A stretch of 64,000 bases of DNA, from NCBI GenBank assembly GCA_021018995.1, contig CM037586.1:150950060-151014059 (forward strand), written 5' to 3'. This stretch comes from Chloranthus sessilifolius (taxonomy: Eukaryota > Streptophyta > Magnoliopsida > Chloranthales > Chloranthaceae). How positions within the stretch are numbered: the stretch's first letter is position 1; every line of letters starts with the position of its first letter. Shown here in pieces: positions 55,838-64,000 of this stretch. Both the position numbers and the translations under genes were made by a program. The notes under the pieces are model-generated. The model was not told the origin of the DNA. It ran no database searches and was given only the letters and a program-made list of their open reading frames with translations.

Positions 55838-56037
55838 TTTTTTTTTTATATAACCTGGGTATTCGGGCCTCTTAGAGCACTCGCCTAATCCCAGCGGCAC
55901 ATGCGCACTCCCAATTCAACACATGCCGGGGCAACACTGGATATAGATCCCTACAGTGGCTTCAAGGGGGGTAAGGGATTCAAACTCAGATCTTCTGCTT
56001 TTGGAAGTAAGTACCCGACCAACTCGCCTAACCCCTT
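55838..56037 (-). mobile_element. tRNA-derived SINE, copy 3
   Basis: On the minus strand it begins CTCAAGGGGTTAGGCGAG (box A region) and has GAGTTTGAATCCC (box-B-like). It ends in a poly(A) run (plus-strand T-run 55838-55847). The body is shared with copies 1 and 2 ('ggcacatgcg', 'atctatatcc'). Confidence 0.88.
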
Positions 56038-56425
56038 GAGTATTACTCTTTCATATCATTTAATTAAGTTAATATCATAAAAGTGAGGTTATTCCTAAGA
56101 AATATAAGACTATTCTTTTAACAGAGTAATCTCTTGATGTTCACTACTTCTATCAAACAAAAAATTATAAAATTAAATCATTTGAAATATAAATTATTTA
56201 AATAAATAATTTTATTGAAAAGACAAAGATATTAAGACCACCAAAATATCAGTATTATTTATCAATGGATTTAATGAGGGTTACTTTGATAATTTGATTA
56301 TGAAAGTAAAATATGTCTTAATATCTTGTACACCATATTGCTATATTTAATATATGCAATTAAAAGGCATGCATGACTCGGCGGAACTTATTGATATTAA
56401 CTTGGTAAGCTCTTGCCCCGCCTGT
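56038..56425. other. AT-rich intergenic stretch
   Basis: Nothing supported. Confidence 0.4.
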
Positions 56426-56580
56426 CACTACGTGAAAATGAGAAAAAAACTATGTTAGTGGGGCGGGATAAACGACGGCCGTAATCAGTCAGTAAAATCT
56501 TGACGGTCTAGGTCCGTCGTTTAAATTAAAGCAGCAGTGGTAAATAAATTGATTGCCTAAAGCAGTCGTTTATATATATA
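56426..56580 (+). other. Possible CACTA 5' terminus
   Basis: CACTACGTGAAAATGAGAAA starts at 56426, followed by subterminal-like words GACGGCCGTAA, GACGGTCTAGG and CCGTCGTTTA. This would suit the 5' end of a CACTA element, possibly the one whose transposase starts at 61080. The 4.6-kb distance, full of unrelated repeats, and the missing right end make this weak. Confidence 0.35.
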
Positions 56581-56595
56581 TCTATGTAAAAGATA

Positions 56596-56599
<4 letters not shown>

Positions 56600-56663
<64 letters not shown>
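56600..56663. repeat. (AT)n microsatellite
   Basis: About 64 bp of alternating T and A. Confidence 0.96.
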
Positions 56664-56665
<2 letters not shown>

Positions 56666-56841
56666 TGGCTATATTGAAGTTGTTTGTCAGCAACCCAACC
56701 TAAAAAAAATGTGATTTTGTAGGGAATAAATCGGGATCATATACATGGTCGGGCTGAGATAGTGGAAGCTTGGTAAAATTTGGGCCGGGATAGGGCATGG
56801 CCATGTGAGGCCAACTATAATAATTTTAATAAATACCATCG

Positions 56842-56846
<5 letters not shown>

Positions 56847-56912
<66 letters not shown>
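56847..56912. repeat. (AT)n microsatellite
   Basis: About 66 bp of alternating A and T. An open frame through it (YIYIYI) is an artefact. Confidence 0.96.
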
Positions 56913-56915
<3 letters not shown>

Positions 56916-57156
56916 ACATTAAATTTATAAATAACTTTGTGAAAATACGTATAAATATATATATATATATAGTATAAAATAATTTTAAAAGAGAAGAATA
57001 TCTCACAACCTTGCCCAGCTTGATCGGCCTGCCTTATGTCGGGCTTGGGTTGAGTTTGCCCGCCCTATGCATGGCTAGGATCGGGCTGACCCCTTGGCGG
57101 CCCGGGCCAGCTGCTGGCTAGGGTTGGGCCATGGCCCAGCCCATTAACAACCTTAC

Positions 57157-57842
57157 TTTAAATTCACCCATGAAATTTGAGATACTTCACTCCACTCTAA
57201 AACCTATTAATTACATGCTTTGAATCTGACGTTCGGGATCATTTTTCGTCAAATTTTTTTTCACAATGAATTTTTATATCATGAGCATACAATCAGACGG
57301 TTCATTTTTTTTATTTCACGCATCACACATCCTAAAAAATTGACGTTAAAATCAAGTTTGGGGATAATGACTATCAATTCATATTTTTTCACCCTTTCTG
57401 GGATATGTGCCTTGCGATCTCAAATACAGACGGTTGGATGGCATGCTCATAATATCAAGATCCATCCTGAAAAAGATTGGGATGATAAACGATCTACATC
57501 ATCTAATTAAATGCAATCAATGCATTTCACCGTGGGTGCTCATAAAGATTCGGTGCATGTGGATTGTTTATATAATGGGTACCTTTAATAGAACCCAACA
57601 TCATTGATTGCTTTAAATTAGAGGATGGAGATCCTGTTTTGCTCAAAATTTTCACATAAGAAATCTTAATGCCATGAACGTACTATCATACATCAGTTTT
57701 CAATTCCACATATCACAAATCCCAAAAAGTGGCCGTAAAATCACATGGCACACATCATGAGCAAAAGTGATTTTGGGACTATATTATCGGGATCTGTGCC
57801 ATTTGGAATTGAAAACTGACTGTTTAATGGCCGTAAACTCAT
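57157..57842. mobile_element. Two adjacent Mutator-type MITE copies
   Basis: The first (about 57157-57575) has 'ttcacccatgaaatttgagatac' against 'ctcataaagattcggtgcatgtgg'. The second (about 57576-57842) starts 'gggtacctttaatagaaccc' and carries 'catcattgattgctttaaatta' and 'ccacatatcacaaatcccaaaaagtgg'. The right end of the second is missing. Termini and duplications are not determined. Confidence 0.65.
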
Positions 57843-57900
57843 ATATGTATATTTTGAATCGGACGACTCTCAATATGTATATATATAAATAAATAAATAA

Positions 57901-57904
<4 letters not shown>

Positions 57905-57962
<58 letters not shown>
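57905..57962. repeat. (AT)n microsatellite
   Basis: 58 bp of alternating A and T, next to a hAT-type terminus. Confidence 0.96.
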
Positions 57963-57964
<2 letters not shown>

Positions 57965-57966
<2 letters not shown>

Positions 57967-58710
57967 TGGCGGAACCACGTGTGGGCGAGTGCGGGCGAGC
58001 GCCCACACTCAAACCCCAAAACAGTAATTTTTTATTTTTTATTTTAATTATTAAACCTAACTCTCCAACACGTCGCCCTCAACCCACGCCCATCTCTTTT
58101 CTCTCTCTCTCTTGCTCTAAACTCCTCGTCGCCCTCCCTCTTTTCTCTCTCTAAAACCCTAAAACCCGCTCTAAACCGCCCTCCCCCCTCTCTCTTTCTC
58201 TCTAAAAGACTTCTCTAAACCGACGCCATCCCTCTCTCTCTCTCTCTAAACCAACGCTCTCCCCTCCCTCTGGGCTCTCCTGTCTTCAGGTATAAACCTT
58301 CGTCTCCTATCTTCTGCCACATATCACATATGCAACCCAACTTTATCTATATATTTTCAGTGTTTAGTTTGAACGAAGCCTCGAACAGCAACACATTGAA
58401 GCCTCCACCATCTTCACGGCAGGTTTGATTCTTTTTAGCATTCTTTAAACCTTCAATTTTTTATTTTATTTTTTGTTGTTATTATTGTTGTAGATCATCT
58501 ATTTATGTGTCTTCTCATCATTTCATTTTATTTCTCCTACACTCAAAACCTTACTCATGTAGTGAAGATCAAAACCCTATTATCCCTAATTTGTATAGTC
58601 TGTTGCATCTAATTTATACCGTTGATTTCTTTGCATTCTCGTCGTTTCTTTGGATTTCTTTATTCATTCAAAACCCTAATAAAGTGGCGAAGATTTAAAC
58701 CTATTACTTC
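57965..58710 (+). other. hAT-type left terminus and leader-like, CT-rich region
   Basis: CAGTGGCGGAACCACGTGT is typical of plant hAT left ends (CAGTGGCGGAGCCA). A CT-rich leader ('ctctctctctctctctaaac', 'aaaaccctaaaacccgc') follows, with candidate splice donors ('cttcaggtataaacc', 'cggcaggtttgatt'). No transposase frame and no right end are visible, so it is a remnant. Confidence 0.55.
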
Positions 58711-58969
58711 CATATTTTGGGCACCGTTTGGAATATCGGCCTATATGTATCGGGTTAGGCCCCATCCAATATGATATACACTCTCATTCGACGTGGGGTC
58801 AAATATCGGGTCATTTCGGCCGGTATAAAGTGACAAAATATCATAACTTCCCTTTGGGATTTGTTATTTTATTTTAACTATCTTTAATATTCTAAAAATA
58901 ATAAAAATTCTTAAAATAATAATAATAGTAAAATGTACTTTAATATCCATAGGTTTTGCCGATACGTAT

Positions 58970-59050
<81 letters not shown>

Positions 59051-59352
59051 CACCTTTAAATCCCTAATTTGGGGATCTTAAATTTGAAAATCTGTTGGAA
59101 CATTATCATTTTCTTTGAATTTGCAAATCCGTTGTAACCATAGTTACCAAGTCAGAAATTAGGAAAAAATTGGCAAGGGAAAAAACGAAAAAAGGGGGAA
59201 AATTCGGTAAAATCATGAAAAATGGGAGAAAATAATGAAAACATAAATAAATTTGAGTGATCAACCTGACCCGTTTACTAAATCCCTTAACCCGATCCTT
59301 ATTATTAAATTTATCAGACAGGACGCAAGATGAATTAAACACTTTTTTTCTG
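58711..59352. other. Intergenic stretch with GATACGTATC-like words and (AT)n
   Basis: (AT)n at 58972-59048. 58728-58840 carries 'atatcggcctatatgtatcggg' and 'ggccggtataaagtg' of the GATACGTATC family. 59135-59230 resembles 46640-46740. Confidence 0.4.
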
Positions 59353-59648
59353 ACCGCACAAGGGTTTCTCTCTCCCTCTTCTCTCTTTCTCTAACTCTAA
59401 CCGCACAAGGGTTTCTCAACCTTTTCTCGCCCGCCGACTCCCAGCCGCCCGACCACCCAACGCCGGCCATGCGACGCCGGCCACCCGCGGACTCCCTCTA
59501 ACCGCACAAGGGTTTCTCTCCCCTCTTCTCTCTTTCTTTAACTCTAACCGCACAAGGGTTTCTCAACCTTTTCTTGCCCGCCGACTCCCAGCCGCCCGAC
59601 CACCCAACGCCTGCCACGCGACGCCGGCCACTCGTCCGCGGGCTCCAG
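59353..59648 (+). repeat. 148-bp tandem duplication, GC-rich
   Basis: ACCGCACAAGGGTTTCTC starts copies at 59353 and 59501. The same short word also occurs mid-copy at 59399 and 59546, so a smaller repeat is nested in the larger. Each copy has 'cgccgactcccagccgcccg' and 'gacgccggcca'. The block is much more GC-rich than its surroundings. Confidence 0.93.
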
Positions 59649-61079
59649 TATCTCTCTAACTTGCATTAAGGTATAAAATAATTGTTTGCTATGTTTTTTA
59701 TTAGGTTTATTACTCAATTGTGTGATACCTAACTAGACTCTTTGCAACGCGATCCCTTCACTACTCCCAACTGTATCTTCTATTAGGAGAATTTTCCCCT
59801 TAAATTCCATCGTTTCTTCAAAAATTAGTATACAAATTGTAAGTTTTTGAACAATTTGACAGGTTAATTCAGATGGGTCTTTGTTAATTTTATCTATAAA
59901 GCATTTTTTTTCCGATCTGGGTCTTTGTTTATTTGATCTCAAAGTGCCCTTTTTTCATCTAGGTCTTTAAAATTCTGATATCTGATAGCCTGTTTTGATC
60001 TAGGTATTTGTTATTTTGATATCTAATTTCCTGTTTTTATCTGGGTATTTGTTATTTGACTTTAAAAGGGCTTAATTTGTTCTGGGTCTTTATTGTTTTG
60101 ATCCATAAATTATAATTTTTTCGGCCATCAATTGATCATGAGGAAGAGGGAGAGAGAAACTCTTGTGCGGCAAATGTGCGACATGACATTTTGGGGGCCC
60201 AAGGCGAGTTCCTAAAATGGGCCCCTGTTTCTGTTTCATATCGAAGATAATTTTTTTTGAAAGATTCAATTTAATTTGCTATAATATCAACTTTAATTTC
60301 CTTTGAGACTATAGGGATTTGCGAAGGCGAAGACTTTTCTATTGCCCTCTTTAATTTCCTTTGGTATATTACTCATATCCATAAGATTGAGAGAGTAACT
60401 ACAATAAAACCACCGACACAGATACCAATCAAACCCCATAATTTCAGACCAAATACCGATGTCTTGGTTGATAATTTTCCATTAAGAGAACTTCTAGATG
60501 ACAGTTTGGATTATGAAAAACTATGAAAGAGAGATCAGTGATTCGAACCTACATGAGAGTTTTGACTATGTAGAGCTGATCCTAAGATGAATTTATGAAG
60601 AAACACTACTAATTTCCTAAGATAAATCAGAACATTAACATGACATGAGCAAGAAGACTATATTCAAATGCTATAAATGAAATAAAAATTTCTACCAGTA
60701 TCTTATGACTGTTATGATGGTCCAAATCTGCAGTGTGGTTGTAGGGCTGTTCCCACACCAGTTCTTGAGATGAAAAAATCAGACCTCCAAAACCATATAC
60801 TACGCCTCGGGGAGTTGCCTATTGATTTTAAAATAGCCAAGTAAATATAACTTGTCAAATAGGTGGACATTTTCCAATTGATATGGTCAAATTTCAACCA
60901 AAAATATAACAAAGGGCACTTGCACCAATTGATATGGCCAAGGTCCAACATTGGCCGATACGTATCATCTTGGTTACCTAAGTAATTAGATAGATATCAA
61001 GTTTCACTGTAGCATTAGATATCATCTTGGTTAATTAACTAATTATTTTTGTCTTATAATATATTTTTGCTTGTAGAAG
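59649..61079. other. Upstream region of the CACTA transposase, with a hAT-like fragment
   Basis: 60183-60235 ('ttttgggggcccaaggcgagttcctaaaatggg') matches the left end of the hAT at 5298 without its terminal CAGGGCTGG. 60945-60975 carries CCGATACGTATC. A good acceptor, TTTTTGCTTGTAG, ends just before the ATG at 61080, suggesting an intron in the leader. Confidence 0.45.
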
Positions 61080-63524
61080 ATGTCTTCAACAATTTCAAGC
61101 AAAGAGTGGATGGCTATAGAAAATCGAATGACTACTGAATACATGCAAGGAGTTGGATCATTTATTTCATTCGCCAAACAAAATGCAGAAGATGTTGATC
61201 AGTGTTTTTGTCCTTGCATCAAATGTCGTAACCTTAGAAAGTGTAACCTAGAAGTCATTGTAAAGCATTTAATTTGTGATGGAATAGATAAGTCATACAC
61301 AACATGGACCTATCATGGGGAACTGTTTTCGAAAACTCTGGTCAACGTTGGGGCTCCTGGTACCTCATCTAGTAATCGAAATGAAAATGCGTCCACAAGA
61401 CTGACAAATATGTTGGATGATACATTTGGACATGTTTGTCATGTTGACCTAGATGCATGCTTAAATGAAGTTCATAATGAAGATGATTGTCAAGCTCCAC
61501 ATGATTTACATGGGAATGTGGGGTACGATAAGTTGATGAATGATGCATTAGAACCCCTATATCCTTCATGTCAAGACGAGCATACGAAATTATCAATCAC
61601 AATTGAGTTGTTGAGCATGAAGTCTAGACATCAATGGTCTAACGATAGCTTTACAGAGTTATTGAATCTGATAAAAAAAATTTTACCTGAACAACATACT
61701 TTGCCCGATAGCACTTATAATTCAAAGAAGTTAATCAAGTCTTTGCGTTTGAAGCAAGAGATTATTCATGCATGCCCCAATGACTGCATATTATATTGGA
61801 GAGATCATGCAAATAAGGACAAGTGTCCTACGTGTGATCATAGTAGATGGAAACCAATGGATCCGTCAAAGCCTAGGACAAAACAGTTACCATGGAAGAA
61901 GTTAAGATACTTTCCGTTATCTCATAGGCTACAAAGAATGTATAGTATTCCGCAGATTGCAGAGCAAATGAGATGGCATGCAAGCTCAGTTGAAAATGAA
62001 AATTACATGCATCATCCTCTGGATTCTTCATGTTGGAAATCAATAAATATTCGCTAGAGTGACTTTGCTTTAGAGTCGCGCAATGTTCGTTTAGGACTTG
62101 CAACAGATGGATTTAATCCTTTTGAAAATAAAAATAATTCTTATAGTTGCTGGTCCATTATGATTGTTCCTTACAATCTTCCTCCATCTTTGTGCATGCG
62201 AAATGAATTTACAATGTTAACACTATTGATTCATGGCCCAAAAGGTCCAGGGCATGACATTGATATCTATTTGCAACCGTTGGAAGCAGAGTTGAATGAA
62301 TTGTGGTCCACTGGAGTCAATACATGACTCCTACACAAAGTCTAACTTCAATATGAAAGCAATTTTATTGTGGGCTATACATGATTGTCCAGCATATGGT
62401 CATCTTTCAGGTTGTAGGACAGCGGGACAATATGCTTGTCCTGTTTGCAGTGAAGGGATTGATTCAGTATGGTTATCACATGGGAAGAAATTTGCTTATA
62501 TGGGCCATAGAAGATTTCTTGCAGATTTAGATCATCCTTTTAGGACACAAAAGTCACAATTAAATGAGAAGGAAGAACATGAGAAGCATCCACGTTGTTT
62601 GAGAGGTTCTGAAGTACTATCTAAAATGAATATTGTTCAGACAAACTTCGGAAAGGTTACAGGAAAGATGAGGATGAGGGCCACAAATGAGGAGAACAGT
62701 GCATGGTCAAAGAGATTAATCTTATTTGACTTACCATATTGGAAGGTAATAAATAATATATTTTATTATATTAATGTGACCTTTTATGTAGATTGCTTGA
62801 ATACTAATATAAATATTTTATATGTGTAGGATCTACCTATTCGTCACAATTTGGATGTAATGCACGTGGAAAAGAATGTTGTAGAAAACTTAATTGCAAC
62901 TATTATGGACACAAAGGGTAAAACTAAGGACGGTATTGAAGCTCGTCTTGATCTCAAACAAACGAAGATAAGAAAAAAATTATGGCCTGTACAAAAGAAT
63001 GACAAGTGGCATTATCCTATAGCTCCATTTTGCTTGTCTCGAGAGGAAAAAGAAATAATTTATAAAACCTTGCATAACTTGAAGGTTCCTATTGGATACA
63101 GTTCTAATTGGAAACATAACGTAAGTTTGGAAGATTTTTAATTCAAGGGTCTGAAGTCACATGACTACCATATTCTCATACAACAATTGTTGCTAGTGTT
63201 ATTGATGCATGCATTTAAAAAGGAAAAGTCATTGAGAGCCGCTATTCGACAATTGTCGATATTTTTCAATGTCTTATGTTCTAAGGTTATAAACCGTGTT
63301 GAGCTATTGAACATGAGAGTACGCATAGCCGAAACACTATGTGTTTTTGAAAAATACTTCCCACCTTCATTTTTTGTTTCTATGACCCACCTTGTTGTGC
63401 ACTTGGCAAAGGAGGCACTAGTATGTGGTCCTGTTCGATATCGATGGATGTATCCCTTTGAGAAGTAAAATTTTATTATAGAGTTCGTAAGTTCTTTTAT
63501 TTAATATATCAACGTTAATATCTT

Positions 63525-63571
<47 letters not shown>

Positions 63572-64000
63572 GATGATGAAGACATATAAACATTACGTAA
63601 AGAATCAGAGTTACCCAGAGGGATCTATTGCAGAGCAATATCTCATGAAAGAATGTATGAGGTATTGCATGGAGTACATGCCGGATAGTCATAAAGGAAC
63701 CCATAAGCACAGAGAAGTGGCATTCGTGGATCACAATGTCACACATGGGAACCCTATCGATAAAAAGGGTAAAGTCTACTGTCTTCAAACTATGTAATAT
63801 CAGCAAATGCGTAGATTGGTCCTAGAGCATTCACCAGAAAATGTTCGGTGAGAGGAGTAAGTAATATTTTTTCCATATCTTGCTAATTGTATATTTAGTT
63901 TTCATACATAAATATTTAATCTAATTAAATTTTAACTTTTATAGGAAGTATCAATCTTACCTTCAACGCCACAAGACAAGTAAAAAGCAACGAAGGGACA
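61080..64000 (+). pseudogene. CACTA (En/Spm) TNP2-type transposase, broken, runs off the window
   Basis: The first exon (61080-62057) starts MSSTISSKEWM. It contains the transposase-associated domain (PF13963; CPCIKCRNLRKC) and the start of the TNP2 domain (PF02992; ACPNDCILYWRDHANKDKCPTC). A stop at 62055 precedes RNVRLGLATDGFNPF. A 2-bp loss near 62325 changes frame. The next block has PAYGHLSGCRTAGQYACPVC. An 84-bp GT-AG intron (62746-62829) leads to RHNLDVMHVEKNVVENL. Further stops are at 63139 and 63468. A second likely intron is 63487-63571 ending in (GT)n AG, then YVKNQSYPEGSIAEQYLM and another stop at 63795. Five or more lesions mean it is inactive. Confidence 0.92.
63525..63571. repeat. 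(TA)n(GT)n microsatellite at an intron end
   Basis: (TA)7 followed by ~(TG)15 directly before an AG acceptor in the CACTA gene. Confidence 0.95.

Noticed and set aside
56780..57006. Open frames with long Tyr-Ile runs on both strands, also at 57784-58008.
   Set aside because: They translate (AT)n microsatellites.

Overview
This window is AT-rich, repeat-dense nuclear DNA from a flowering plant. The evidence is an intron-bearing RING-ligase exon of a family known from plants, a conserved plant-only small protein, and every major plant transposon class (Ty3/gypsy and TRIM-like LTR elements, LINEs, tRNA-derived SINEs, hAT, CACTA, Mutator and Tourist-like MITEs). I cannot name the species. The style (many old nested elements, long introns, several MITE families) would fit a large genome such as a magnoliid, but that is only a guess.

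Layout. 1-6574: a decayed minus-strand Ty3/gypsy element cut by the window edge, with a hAT element inside its LTR. 7811-8292: first exon of a membrane RING E3 ubiquitin ligase (minus strand); the remaining exons are not in the window, so the gypsy element probably lies in intron 1 or the gene is broken. 8.4-26.9 kb: intergenic DNA made of MITEs, a LINE 3' end, a 988-bp TRIM-like LTR element, SINEs, foldback elements and a three-element nest at 21.2-22.2 kb. 26926-35120: a Mutator-like element (MULE) with 112-bp terminal inverted repeats and a 10-bp target duplication. It carries a MuDR-type transposase gene and a convergent DUF1985/Ulp1-protease gene, both broken, and a 1386-bp solo LTR sits in the transposase gene. 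35.2-36.9 kb: a tandem duplication that cuts through a MITE, then two Mutator-type elements inserted at the same target site. 37375-38430: a small plant gene with TATA box and poly(A) signal. 38.5-56 kb: more MITEs, SINEs and an LTR, plus a 2.8-kb element with ~290-bp inverted termini at about 48.0-50.8 kb. 56-64 kb: microsatellites, MITE copies, a hAT terminus and, from 61080, a decayed CACTA (En/Spm) transposase continuing beyond the window.

The host contribution is two genes. The most unusual structure is in the MULE: three arrays of an 18-bp palindrome repeated every 20-21 bp, two of them placed almost symmetrically about 210-230 bp inside the two terminal repeats. A second, unrelated cluster at 51.9-52.3 kb holds twelve 14-bp palindromes of another sequence, several paired at the same 20-22 bp step. 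Many boundaries below rest on exact target-site duplications read directly from the sequence. I found no evidence for a novel host defence or metabolic system.
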